In this document: positions 34,989-46,713 of the stretch, in pieces | Position numbering within the stretch: the first letter of the stretch is position 1 | Layout: each line of letters opens with the position of its first letter | Source: Siphonodentalium dalli | Lineage: Eukaryota > Mollusca > Scaphopoda > Gadilida > Siphonodentaliidae | DNA: 64,000 nucleotides | Assembly (NCBI GenBank): GCA_032622095.1 | Contig: CP136063.1 | Span: forward strand, 37,796,106-37,860,105 | Direction of reading: 5' to 3' | The notes under the pieces: generated by a model | Seen by the model: the letters and a program-made list of their open reading frames with translations, nothing else | Told to the model about the DNA's origin: nothing | The model's database searches: none | Made by a program: the position numbers and the translations under genes

Positions 34989-36558
34989 GGTGCTAAATGC
35001 CGAAATTCCTGAAAACGAGAAATTTTATCACTAATGACATTATAACGACCTGGCACATGTTTGGCTGAAAAGTGAAAGCTATTTTGACAAGCGCATAATG
35101 TTAACCGCCTCATTAAACTGTTGATAAACGAATGTTTATGGGAACCTCTACCCTTATTGAGGATGGCAACCGTGGCAGTGTTATCACAGTGGAACACGAT
35201 ACGTTTACGTGACCACAAATTACTCCAAAGCACTGTCGAAACAATTATCGGAAACAGCTCGAGTAAAGCCATAGAAGCCGACTCATCTAACCGTCTGAGT
35301 TCGGATTGGAATTCAGCAGTCCACTAACCCTGAAACCACAAGGTGCCCTCAAGGATCCCAACATGTCCACATGTCGAGGAAGCGTCTGTGAATAAATTTA
35401 AATCCTCAGAGGTTACAGTTTGATTGTTCAAAAACAGACAAACGCCGTTCCAGTCACGTAGAAAGTTTTTCCACATATGTAATTCCCGGATGCAGTCCGC
35501 CGGTAGTGTCACGTGATGGTGCAGTTTACGCACGGTTGTAGATAAACTAATTAAGCGTGAAACAAACGCACGCCCGGCTGGTATTGCTCGACTAGCGAAA
35601 TTCAGATGGCCCAACAGAGAGAGAAGTTCACGTTTAGTGCACTTAGACCGTGTTAGGAATAAATCAAGCATGTCTGTTATACGCGATTGTTTATTTTTCG
35701 GTAAACGCACTTCCATGCGTACGGCATCCAAACACAGACCAAGATATTCCAAACATGGTGTGGGTCCGATAGTTTTGTGCGGCGACAAGGGAATTCTCAG
35801 ATTGTTGAACATCATAGTCATGACGGCCTTGGATCGAAGGCCATCTTCTTCACATGAGTCTAGACACAAAAAGTCGTCTAATGAATGTAGAACATGCTTA
35901 ACAAGAAACACATTTGATGCTATCCAACATAACGATACAGCTAAAGTATCAAAAATACACGGGGCACTTCGACTGCCGAAACATTGACGAACAAAGAAGT
36001 AATATTTCGACAACCATTTGACCCCATAGAGGTGCCACAAACTGGGATTAATCGAAATTAATTTGAACGCATCCTTATATCAAATTTTGACATAACCGGA
36101 TCTCCCACGCTTTTAAGATCACAAATTATGCGGATTGCATCATCAATACGAATATAGGACAGCGAATATTCCTCCTTGTCGATAAGATCATTAACACTGC
36201 TAACAGAAGCATGATCATGCGGAGAAGATAGATCCACTATCAGCCGTTTATTATTAGAATATTTCCCGGTTGCCACGCCCAGAGGGCTCACTCTATACGG
36301 AGAAAATGGCGGCACATCAAAAGGGCCAATAACATAACCCTTCTACACTTCATATGTAAGCAGTTCGGTCACTGCTGCTTTCAGGGATAACGCAGATTGT
36401 AAATTGCGGCACTCATAGGAATGCGAAGGTAGACTCCGAACTCCAGTAAGAAAACCTTCGCGAAGGCCACTCAACAGATTACACACAAACTCACGATCCG
36501 GATGCTCGGACAGAAATAATTTCAATTGTGAAGTTGATATCGGAGTGGACGCCACCAT
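34931..36558 (-). pseudogene. DIRS reverse transcriptase/RNase H, disrupted
   Basis: It would copy element RNA to DNA. On the minus strand the visible parts are SPLGVATGKYSNNKRLIVDL (early RT), QCFGSRSAPCIF, the active-site LDDF (35870-35881; DIRS elements use a variant of YxDD), and the connection and RNase H parts with LFTDASSTCG and HCDNTATVAILNKG. Breaks: an in-frame TAG at 36343-36345, a one-base deletion near 36078 that changes frame, and an in-frame TAG at 35324-35326 between the first RNase H motif and the rest. The start overlaps the end of gag in another frame or begins at the ATG at 36558; this is uncertain. No methyltransferase follows. Confidence 0.88.
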
Positions 36559-36597
36559 TTCAGGTGGAGTCTGACCATAAACAGGACTACTGGCCAG

Positions 36598-37770
36598 TCA
36601 TTTCCTTTGATCAATAGGGTTAACACAGAGATTTGCCGGGTGGTTGGAGAAACACTTTTCACACACATGAAGAAATGGACACGATTTCCTGAAGCAACCT
36701 CTTTCCCCGTTGAAATTAAGACATATTTCCTTGCCATTATGAAAAGACCGATTTCGACTTTTCCTTTCTTTCGTGGGTGGTGGCTGTGCCCGGGTACCTG
36801 TATCTGCTGCTGATCGTGGTGTGGCTGACTTGGACAGCAAAGAGGGGCAGAATTCTGAGGTGTGAGAGCTCTGGTTGCAGGATTTGCACCTCAACATCTG
36901 ATGGCCAGAAAACACTGCAGCAAAGAGATTGGTATCCCTTTTACCCCAATTAATTTTTTGTCCACGCAATTGTAGGAGTGTTGCTGCTTGCGCGGAGAAT
37001 GCCCTGTGGTAATCGTAGAACAGAGTTCCACCAAATTTGTGTCCAAAGTCGACGATCATGTTGCCGTATATGTCTAATTCCTCACGACGATTGGGGTACT
37101 GCTCACACATAATTGATTTATACATCTTGAAGGCGTAAACAAATTCAGACAAGCTCAAATCTCTGGCCAAACGTGGATCAAAGCGTGTGCTTGGTGTATC
37201 TGGGGTCTGGCGGAGTGAGACGTCCAGGCCGTGTTGTGGGATCAGAATCGTGGCCAAGTTGAAATCTTGACCAGTGATGATCAGATGTCTAACAGACGGG
37301 GACACTAGATCAACTGTGTCCAGAGAGTCTGGGTCAATACCGCGACCATTTAGCAGAAAATTGCACGTTATATAGTCCGAGTGGTGGGGTCTAAAATGGA
37401 ACATACCGTCATCTGTTCCCAGTGGGGAAGTGTGTTGTGTGTCCACCGACGATGCCGGACGCTCCAAGCGTGGTACAGTCCTCTGCATGTGAGGAAACGA
37501 TACAACACCATCCGAATCGTCGGAAACCCATGAAGCGACATCGTCGTTCGCAAGCCCTGTATCCTTTGGTTTGGAATTTGCCATAAGTAACAACAGAATA
37601 TCGTCTTTTGTCATTTTTTCTGGCACGACAATGCCCATCAGTTCCAATCGTGACACCAATTCGTCACGGGTCCGAGCTCGAGTAGGGGAACGACGGCTGG
37701 TCGTGCGTCCCGAAGTTGAAACTGGGCTAGGCGTAGCCTTTTTTGTTACTGACTTCTTCCTAGGAGCCAT
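36598..37770 (-). CDS. DIRS-element Gag-like protein
   Basis: An intact 390-residue frame whose ATG lies only 8 bp inside the 306 bp repeat boundary. The N-terminus is basic and Ser/Thr-rich (APRKKSVTKKATPSP), followed by a SAP-like stretch (DELVSRLELMGIVVPEKMTK). The middle is a globular capsid-like region. The C-terminal 100 residues carry cysteine/histidine clusters (CKSCNQSSHTSEFC and CLNFNGERGCFRKSCPFLH then CEKCFSNHPANLC), which include a CCCH finger and are likely to bind nucleic acid. It should package element RNA. It is the only undamaged gene of the element. Confidence 0.85.
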   Translation of the reverse strand: MAPRKKSVTKKATPSPVSTSGRTTSRRSPTRARTRDELVSRLELMGIVVPEKMTKDDILLLLMANSKPKDTGLANDDVASWVSDDSDGVVSFPHMQRTVPRLERPASSVDTQHTSPLGTDDGMFHFRPHHSDYITCNFLLNGRGIDPDSLDTVDLVSPSVRHLIITGQDFNLATILIPQHGLDVSLRQTPDTPSTRFDPRLARDLSLSEFVYAFKMYKSIMCEQYPNRREELDIYGNMIVDFGHKFGGTLFYDYHRAFSAQAATLLQLRGQKINWGKRDTNLFAAVFSGHQMLRCKSCNQSSHTSEFCPSLLSKSATPRSAADTGTRAQPPPTKERKSRNRSFHNGKEICLNFNGERGCFRKSCPFLHVCEKCFSNHPANLCVNPIDQRK

Positions 37771-37777
37771 ATTTCAC

Positions 37778-38083
37778 ACAAGTCTACGGCACTGACGGTA
37801 TTAACAAAAGCTTGTCTGAACAGCCTATCTTTGAGAAGTAATCTGTATAAATGATTCCACACGAATACCACTCGGTTTTACTGTAACACCGTCTGCTCTG
37901 GAATCTGAGAGGTGCCATGATAAGCGGCGTCGACCTTAAATAACACCACATGGCCTGGCCCTGTGTGGGAACATGTTCTAGCAGATTAACTCATGCCCTG
38001 TCGTGATCGTGCGTCATGTCTCGAGTATTGTTGGTCTGTATAAAACTACAGCAATGCAATAAGATATATTTCATTACTATCAA
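37778..38083 (-). repeat. Split direct repeat, 306 bp, terminal copy
   Basis: The 5' end of the DIRS element in gene orientation. It contains the likely promoter region directly upstream of gag. Confidence 0.92.
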
Positions 38084-39059
38084 ATTATTGGGGTCCTAAC
38101 CCCTTCCAATCCCTCAAAATTTCGATTTTACAGAACGCAGTACAAAATTTTACAAAAAATCACAATTGGGATTCTAGTCATATTTCAACAAGAAATGAAC
38201 AGAACGTTGTAATGTAAGTGAGGCATATCATTACCTATGAATATTCCAAATCTATGGAACCATAAATCTTACCTTGGCTCAAAATGGCTGCGAAAATGAC
38301 CGCCAAAATATGGAAAATGGTAAATATTGCCCCAGGGTGTCCTGCAATCGCTTACAAGTTGTGGTTGATGTACACAATTGGCTAATCTGTTTTCAATACA
38401 TTGCATACTAACATATCTGATGCACCATGGATCATTTTTACTATTGTCACCACTGACATCACCAGAAATATTGGATTTTTCTCTCACAAACTTGACATAA
38501 ATATCGGCAAAAATTCACTTTTCAGGGTTCGACCATTTGTTCAAGGTAAAATGTAACTATCTTTGGATTGAAAGGTGTTTATTGTTTTGGTCTATCTTAA
38601 ATGTGTCACACTACGGTGTTTATAGACTAAATTGTTCAAGATGGCTTCCAAAATGGCAACCAAATTTGTAAAAAGTTAAAAGTTAACATATCCCGAACAT
38701 TATTCTCTGCGTTATCCGAAAAAGGTGGCAAATTGTGACTCACTTGGTCATTGTACGTGTTAGTTACAACTTACAATGTAATTAACTGACAACTACGTTC
38801 TATTAAGTTTGTCCCAGTTCCGTATGGGCCATGACAAATTCATTTTAAAGTTGCAGTATGGAATTTTGCGGAAAGCATCTTTTGTGATTCTGGCCATATT
38901 ATTGAAAGGACATGGGCAGAACTTTGAGACGGAACTGAGATGAACCATGATATGTGGGTATTCTGACCCATTATGATAAAAATGTATCAACTGGATACAG
39001 GGTGGAAGCCAAGATGGCAGCCAGGGAGTTACTCTATGATCATAGATGAGGATAATAGG

Positions 39060-41430
39060 TAATAGATAATACAGGGAGTTATTGTATGGTCATGAATGAT
39101 GTGTGGGTATATAGGGAGTGCCCTGTTGGTAACGGTGGCAGGTATATTTATATACGTTGTGGATGTGTTATCATTGGTGGTGTATGGGGAGTAGATTTAT
39201 TATCCTGGATGGCGTGTATGAGTATGGCAAGTATGGAACGTATGAGTGGTCGTATGTGCGGATATTGGTATATCTGGAAGGGCTCACCATTGGTGATGTG
39301 CATATGTATACCTGGATTGCCTATATGGTCATGGGTATGGCGAATAGGTATACATGTAGTGGCTGTATGGTCCATGGAGAGGTGAATATGTATGAGTGAC
39401 TGTATGATCGTGAATGTAGTGAATATGTATACATACAGTGATTATATGGTCATGTGTCGGGTGTATGTGTATACCTGGTGTTCATGCATGGTGACTCGTA
39501 GCTGTTTCGTCATTTGTGGTATGTACGGGTATAACCAAGTATGGCTGTATGATCATGTGTACTAGTACATGTACGTGTATACAGTGGGTGACTATGTTGT
39601 CATTTGTGTGGTGTTTATGTACATATGGAGTGACTGGGGTAATGGGTGGGTTGTACATGTGTACCTTGGGTGGCTATCGCTTTCCACAATAACCCAGGAT
39701 ATGTTAATCAATAGAGAGGTCATGTCATATCGTGGAAAGCGATAGTCACCCAGTATCACACAGTCATTACATATATACATAAGCACCACAGACATAACAA
39801 TATAGTGACCCACTGAATACATGTACACCTGATCCATGACCACGGATGACTATACAGCCACGCGTCACAATACAGGCACACCGGGTATACTCCTAAACAT
39901 GACCCATAACCATATAGTCACTCCTTGTATACCCATTCATCTCACCATTGGCCATAAGGTCATCCATCCCCTGTATACATATTCTCCAAACGCATGGTCA
40001 AATAATCAATCAATATATACATCAACACCACAACAATGACCATAAAGTCACTCCGGTATACATATGCACATCACCAATGGCCACATAGCCACTCGCTTCA
40101 TACACATACCCTCACTCATGTTACCTGGTATACTCCTTCACCTGACCTATGGCCATATAGTCACCCCGTGTGTACCTATTCAAAACATTCATACACGATC
40201 ATTGTCAATCCTTGTATATATATTCACCTCAACATTGGCCATGTCAATCCCTGTATCACTATTTGTCACACCATAGCCGACTAGCCACTCAAGATATGCT
40301 AATACACCCAGCCATGTCAGTATAGTCACTCCATGTATGCATATGCACCTCATCCATGGCCATATAGCCACTCGCTATATACACATATCCATCGCCCATG
40401 ACAACAAAGCAACACGTGTGTGTACTGGTATAACCTACACATGACGATACCGAGACGAGTCACCAAACAGGAACACCAGGTACATGTATACTCATACGCC
40501 TGTCACCCCCTGTATAGATGTTCATTACATTTATGATCACACAGACACTACTTGTATACCTTCATGTACTCATATCACCATTAACAATACAGTCACTACC
40601 TGTATACCTATTCGACACACATAGTAATATAACCACTCGATATACATATGCAGTCCACCCTAGACCATAGATTCACTCCAGGTATACATGTAAACCTCAC
40701 TAATGGCCATTCAGCCCTTCCAGATATACAAAACACCCGCACATACGACCACTCAAACAATCCATACTTGCATATACACCTCACACATGACAATTCAGCA
40801 ATTCACTGTATAATCACACACGCCATACATGATAATACAGCTAAGCCCTATACACCCACCAATGATAATACATCCACGAGATATATAAATATACACCCCA
40901 CCGTTACCACAAGGACACTCCCTATGTACCCACACGCTCGATAATGTGCACCCAGCTTACTCCAGGTATTCATATTCAATCATGACCGTATAGTCATTAC
41001 ATGTCTACCTATACACATTACCCGTAACCATAAAATCACTACCTATTTATCCACACACCCCATCCATGATCATACAGACAACACATGTACATCCCACCCA
41101 TGACCTTACAGTCACTCCATATATACATAATCAACACATAGATGACCATGCAGCTATATCCATACAGCACACCAATGACCATGCAGGCACACCGGGTGCA
41201 CCCGTACTGGATATACACAAGCATGCACCATACAGTCACTACATGCATACCGATTCACCCCACACCTGACCATGACCTCTCCCTGTATACCTAGATGCAT
41301 TTTTCCACGAACAACCCACTCATAACCATAGTGTCACTCATTGTATACCTACTCACATCAGTCATGACATACAATAACTCCCTGTATACCTATTCACCTC
41401 ACATATGATCACAGAGTAACTCTGTGGCTA
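39060..41430. repeat. About 40 bp degenerate minisatellite, orientation reversed at the centre
   Basis: Left of about 39690 the units read like ...TGTATGGTCATG...GTGTGGGTATA. To the right they read as the complement, ...CCATGACCATATAGTCACTCC...TGTATACCTATTCACC, with spacing of 36-47 bp. The right half is about 1 kb longer. GGGTGGCTATCGCTTTCCAC (39668-39687) and its near complement at 39732-39751 form the central hairpin of the giant foldback. Confidence 0.85.
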
Positions 41431-43284
41431 CGATCTTGGCATCCACACTGTATCCTGTTGACATTTTTTTACCCTAATGGACCAGAATAACCAAAGATTA
41501 TGGTCCATCTCCGTTCTGTCTCAAAGTTCTGCCCATTTCCTTTCAATAAATATGGCCAAAATCACAAAAGAGGTTCTTGGCAAAATTACATACTTGTCAT
41601 GCCCCATACGGAACTGGGACAACTGGGAATAGAACATGTAGTTGTCAGTTAAGTAACTAACACGTATAATAACCAAGTGAGTTACAATTTGCTACCTTTT
41701 CGGATAATGCAGAGAATGTTCGGGATATATGTAAAAAATTAGCATTTTACAAATTTGGTTGCCATTTTGGAAGCCATCTTGAACAATTTGGTCAATAAAC
41801 ACCGTAGTGTGACACATTTAAGATAGACCAAAACAATAAACACCTTTCAATCCACAGGTAGTTATATTTTACCTGATAAAATGGTCCAAACATGAAAACT
41901 GAATTTTTGCCAATATTTATGTCAAGTTTGTGAGAGAAAAGTCCAATATTTTTGACGATGTCAGTGGTGAATATATTGACAATTAACCATGGTGCATCAG
42001 GCATGTTAGTATTCAATGTATATAATGCAGAATAGCGAATTTTATACATCAACACAACTTGTAAGCGATTGCAGGACACGCTGGTGTAATATTTACCATT
42101 TTTCATATTTTGGCGGCCATATTGGCAGCCATTTTGAGCCAAAGTAAGAATTTTTGTTCCAGTGATTTGGAATATCCATAGGTAATGATATGCCTCACTT
42201 AAATTACAAAGTTCTGTTCATTTCTTGTTGAAATATGACTAGAATCCCAATTTTGATTTTTTTTGTGAAATTTTATACCGCATTCTGTACAATCGAATTT
42301 TTGAGGGATCGGAAGGGGTTAGGACCCCAATAATTGCATATTTAATTGCTCCAATGATCAGTTAATATACAAAATACAAAATAAAGTTGCATTACTCAAA
42401 CAGTTCCAAACAGCATGAATTGATCTAGAAGATATTTGTGAAAAAATGTCATATTTTCAAATTCCGGTGGCCATTTTGGTGGCCATCTTGGATGGTGAGT
42501 TTCAATTTTGGCCCAAAAAAGTGTCATTATGTCTTATCTTCACGAAAATATATACATTTGTATACATTTTACTAGATTTTCCCGCTATAATTTTCATAAA
42601 ACTGTCTCACTTATAGTTCTAGAAAATGGATCGGGTTGTGGGGGGGGGGGGGGGGGGGGTAACAAGTCTCGTTCTTATCAGAAAAAGGCATGAATATATA
42701 TTTCTTAAGTTGATCGTATCGATTTAGGGATGTATTGGTTGTAATAGTGCAACGTTTCAGGGGTATACGCACATACACACACGTTGGACGAATGCAATCA
42801 TGTAAATAAAAGTGATTTTTACGCTTTGAGGGGTGACCCGATGACCCCCTTCTTATCTTAAAACCCCAGGAAAAGTTGATTCTTAAGTTGTGTTTTTATA
42901 ATTAGTGTATATCAAAGTACTTTGATACGAAAAATTATGGATGTACGCGAAAGTGTGAAAAAAGTGAAAAATCACGTTTTGGGGTTCAGCATGGGACCCG
43001 CTTTCTTATCTGAAAATCTCAGGAAAATCCCTTTCTTAAGTTGTGTTTTCTTAATCAGTACACTTAGGAGTATCATCGAACCAAAATTCATCGAAATATA
43101 CGCGGAAGTGTAAATAGAAGTGATTTTTGGCACTTTTTGGGGTTCAGCGGCCCCTAAACCCCAGGAATGCGCAACTTAAGAAATCGGTTTTTCAGAATGT
43201 TCCATTATTGGTACCAACTTTAGGGGGTCAAACCTTTTGTACGCAAAAGTGTAAATAGAACATATGCGGGCTCCCCAACTATAA

Positions 43285-43689
43285 AGGAAATTGTTGACGA
43301 GTCACGCACAACGCGCACACACACGGACGACGGATACCAAGCCATGGCAATAGCTCAAACTTTACAAAGTAAAGTTGAGCTAAAAATGGCGACGCATCTT
43401 CATCGAATTTTATCAATTCTGCGCATGTGCAAGAAACTTCCAAATAAGGAGTGGCCATATAAGAAAACTGCAATATCAATTACCAAGCAAAGTTTTAACA
43501 TACAGAGATATGGTCAGAGATATGGTTTCATGGTAGAACTGCGGACCTGATAATTATCGAAATATGTAGGCGAAATAATTTTTAATTAGTTAATTACATG
43601 ATTTAGACACCAACACACTCTTAAAGACGCAATACACCGCCATCGAATACCTTTATTTAAATGGGCCGGTGTTTGTTGTTATCAATCGT
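43285..43689. other. No gene; small hairpin
   Basis: GCTCAAACTTTAC-aaa-GTAAAGTTGAGC (43353-43380) is a near-perfect hairpin. The satellite left of the foldback element does not resume here. Confidence 0.5.
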
Positions 43690-44298
43690 TTATTGCTGTC
43701 TGTTCACGGTGGACTCGAATACGGCGGAGCCGATTTCGATGAAACTTGGTATGTGGGGATACTTTCGGCCGGGGAGTGGCACGGGCTTATTAATTTGCCC
43801 GTGCGACGTGACCTTGACCTTGAAATCTGGTCATTTGAAGGTCGAACGCCCGAGTATCACGGGATTTCGATGAAAATTAGTGTTTAGGGATACTTTCGTG
43901 TGGGGAGTGTCATAATCCTATTCGTTTGCCTGTGCGACGTCACCTTGACCTTAAAATCGGGTCAATTGAAGGTCAAATCGCGAATGTTTATGGGATTTCC
44001 ACGAAATTTGATACATAGGGTTACTTTTGTACACTCACTGTTTTGGACGGGTCGAATCGTGATCCCGACCTGACCCTGACCTTCAAAATGATCAATTGAA
44101 GGTCACATCGTGTAAAACCGGATGCATTTCGACGGGTACTTTTGTCCGGTACTTTTGTCCGGGCAGTGTTTTAGACGGGTCAAATCGTGACCCCACCTGA
44201 CCTTGACCTTCAAAATGGACAATTCAAGGTAAAATCGCGCAATTCGCCGAAAAGCAGAGGGTAAAAGCAGCCCGGACGAAGTCGGGTCCACCTGCTAG
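43690..44298 (+). mobile_element. Helitron-like element A, 5' end lost
   Basis: Ends with the hairpin GCCCGGACGAAGTCGGG followed by TCCACCTGCTAG (44295-44298), a classic Helitron 3' end with CTAG. The body has four units of about 130 bp with TGACCTTGACCTT...TCAATTGAAGGTC. It matches element B, whose 5' end is intact; the first 40 or so bases of A are absent or diverged. No helicase gene. Confidence 0.7.
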
Positions 44299-46342
44299 TC
44301 TACTATATTTTTGAGAACTCCGTATATATGTGTGTATATAGATAGATAGATAGATAGATAAGTTTAATTGGCAAAAACATCCTTATAAGGACAGTATGCA
44401 TACATAATAACATATAATTGTACATTGTGTATTGAACAGTATAATAAATGATATTAATATAAGGTCAAGCTGAATGTGCAATGGATCATCTATTCTGTAT
44501 TTGTTCATTGATTTATGATACGATGCTCATCACGTGCGGAGAATAATCTTCGGATCATATGACAAATTGAAGTGCATGTATTTGACACGTTGTTGGATAA
44601 GATTTTGACAAGCTGTTCAGTTTGGGTCATGCATTCAAAGTCTGAGAAATGTGTCTTCATAAGGTGTGTGAGCTCGAGACGTTGTGTCCGGTAAGCGCTG
44701 CACTCTAAAAGAAAATGTTTTCGTCTTCAATAGCATTATCGGAACAAAATATACAAAACCTTTGTTCCACTGCCGTCGGCGGTTGTGTGTGGCGTCCCTT
44801 TTCAATGCCAATTTATGATTACTTATTCGCAGTCTAGTGAAAACGATTCTATTTTCTATTGATGTTGTGTGAAGAAGATAAGGTTTTATTTCGTACTTAA
44901 GTTTGAAAAGTCGGTATGTTCGTAACTTATTACTTCCCTTTTGAACATTCGTCAGTGAGACTCTGTCTAAAATATATATAATAATCTTCAATAAGATTTC
45001 TTTTGAATTGACACAGTACGGGACCAGCGTTTTGGAGGTCTGCAATATTCCACCCCAGTGATTCTGCCATTTTAAAGATTGATTTCTTAACCGATGCCAT
45101 CGGTTGTTCCAACGCAGCACTGCGGAGAAGATTACAGTCCGACCGTGACATTAACTTAATTACATATGATGAAAGTCTGCATGCCACATCAATGAATAGT
45201 GGGTGGCCCCCTAACTCGGCGCGGACAGCGTTGTTTGAAGAAAATTTACCGACTCCGAGTAACCTTTTACAGTATTTTAAGTGTACCTTTTCACATGGCA
45301 GGCGGTCGTGATTTTTAGTGGTTATTTCAACGCCCCATAATTTGCTTCCATATAATAGTATCGGCTTAATTGATCTATCGAAGAGTTTTGTGTGTATATA
45401 TGTGTGTATGTGGGTACTTTATAGAATCGAAAACGGCTGGGCGGATCGAGCTCAAATTTCATATATAAGTGTAAAAACCCACTGGGATCGTCAACGTCGC
45501 ATTTTGTACAAGCTATGAGCACTCATTCTCCACTCCCATTAATCAAAATTACCGCAAACGGCACGGCGGGGGTTAATCGGGTTGATAGTTAAAGAACGTT
45601 CCTATCCGCAGTGTAGTTGATAATGAGCGTATGTGCGTAATGTGATTCTTACGCCTGGGTTTGGGCGTGTGCGTGTAAGACTGTATCCAGACATGCGAGT
45701 GTTGTGTGACGACATTCCCAACACCTAGCTGGGACAAATATATATTAGCCAGCATCAAGGCGAGTATTGTGACGTATTAATTAATTCAAATGCTTTCGAT
45801 CAAACAATATTCTCTGTATCATATTTCGTCATCTCAAATACTTTCGATCAAACAATATTCTCTGTCGCACTCATATTTCGTCATCTCTACGAATCCACTG
45901 CAATCGACCTATTTTTAGAACGCAACACATGTCGCGTTGGTATTGGGGGTGAACGGCGGGATTAACTTAAATATGTTTTCTCTTGGAAGAAGCTAATTTC
46001 TCGCTGTTTCATCGAATCTGACGGAACTTCCACGATGGCCCCCAAGCCGTGAATGCCAACAACAACGACAAATGTTGAGTAAGTGGCTTCCAAGCCGTGA
46101 ATGCCAACAACAACGACATTGTTGGACTTTCTTGGCGAGAAAACACACAATGCTATTTTCTCTTTTCGGCAAATTCGGCAATATGAGAATCTCCGGGTAG
46201 TATTGTTGGCATACCTCTTTTTGGGACGGGTATCATAATTCCTCTTTATTAAATAGACAGAATTAACTCATTGCAAAATAAAAAATGCCAAAACAATGTC
46301 CTGCTTCTGACGAACCACGTCAGTGGCGGGCTAACCTGCTAG
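44299..46342 (+). mobile_element. Helitron-like element C with nested retrotransposon
   Basis: Starts TCTACTATAT directly after the CTAG of element A and ends CTAACCTGCTAG at 46342, preceded by the short hairpin CCAC-gtca-GTGG. It shares the early GAATCGAAAACGGCTGGGCG segment with element B. A 1.06 kb non-LTR fragment is inserted at 44338-45393. Internal duplications include TTTCGATCAAACAATATTCT (45791 and 45843) and CCAAGCCGTGAATGCCAACA (46043 and 46090). Its own length without the insertion is about 0.97 kb. Confidence 0.6.
44338..45393 (-). pseudogene. 5'-truncated non-LTR retrotransposon fragment (RT C-terminus)
   Basis: Minus-strand frames encode the end of an RT protein: SIKPILLYGSKLWG (near 45375-45340), LLGVGKFSSNNAVRAELGG, then, after a shift of frame near 44930-45120, RLRISNHKL and a remnant of the zinc-ribbon tail (near 44700-44760), again frameshifted. 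The 3' tail at 44338-44361 is TCTA-rich on the minus strand. Possible 16 bp target duplications GTATATATGTGTGTAT lie at 44322-44337 and 45394-45409, within simple TG/TA sequence. Catalytic domains are missing. Confidence 0.8.
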
Positions 46343-46713
46343 TCTCCTATATATTTGAAGACCTCTGTCTGTCTGTCTGTATGTCTGTATGTATGTATGT
46401 CATTTATACAAATCTACGATTCTCGACCGATCGGGACGAAACTTGGTACGTGTGTGTAGTGTGTAGACCAGGCGGTCGTCGTTGTCGTATTGGCGAGCCC
46501 GTGCGACGCCCGAGATCTCGGAAACGGGTGGAGCTATCGGCTTGAAATTTGCTAATTGAATGTATCTTGCCCCGGATACGAATTTTATCGGGTCGCCGAG
46601 CCCGTGCGACGCCAGCTTCGCGCATGCGCAGGCCAGATCTCGGAAACGGGTGGAGCTATCGACTTGAAATTTGGTTTTTGAATAGCCCGGACAACGTCGG
46701 GCTCATCGGCTAG
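46343..46713 (+). mobile_element. Helitron-like element D, complete 371 bp
   Basis: Starts TCTCCTATATATTTGAAG right after the CTAG of element C and ends with hairpin GCCCGGACAACGTCGGGC, then TCATCGGCTAG. It has a CTGT/ATGT microsatellite near the 5' end and an internal duplication built on GATCTCGGAAACGGGTGGAG (46513 and 46633). Non-autonomous. Confidence 0.75.

Larger units (their letters stand above)
31686..38083 (-). mobile_element. DIRS-order retrotransposon with split direct repeats (PAT/Ngaro-type)
   Basis: Two unrelated repeat pairs bound it. A 353 bp repeat lies at 31686-32038 and 33490-33842, a 306 bp repeat at 33184-33489 and 37778-38083. Read on the minus strand the order is 306-genes-353/306-middle-353, the split direct repeat plan of PAT/Ngaro elements, which insert by tyrosine recombinase. 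Genes in order are gag, RT/RNase H and tyrosine recombinase; no methyltransferase domain is seen. Flanks show no target duplication, and the foldback arm it interrupts can be matched to the uninterrupted right arm near 42340. Pol and recombinase contain stops and frameshifts, so this copy is probably dead. Confidence 0.9.
30744..43281. mobile_element. Giant foldback element hosting a DIRS retrotransposon
   Basis: The ends TAGTTGGGGAGCCCGC (30744) and GCGGGCTCCCCAACTA (43281) are exact inverses and are flanked by TAA on both sides (30741-30743 and 43282-43284), consistent with a 3 bp target duplication. Bases 30744-31685 plus 38084 onward mirror 43281 back to about 41405. The mirror continues through a central minisatellite to a hairpin near 39709. 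Without the 6.4 kb insertion the element is about 6.1 kb, almost wholly self-complementary. A 63-codon frame is identical in both outer arms (30912-31103 minus, 43113-42922 mirrored), showing how similar the arms are. No transposase of its own is present. The architecture recalls Foldback elements; the 3 bp TAA also fits Harbinger-type targets. Confidence 0.82.

Noticed and set aside
42639-42660. Long poly-G run, considered as a regulatory G-tract
   Set aside because: It is the mirrored counterpart of the poly-C run near 31364 in the other foldback arm, so it is most simply a homopolymer that varies in length.
30741-43284. TAA flanks read as proof of a Harbinger transposase origin
   Set aside because: A 3 bp AT-rich duplication can occur by chance, and the terminal sequence alone does not identify a family.
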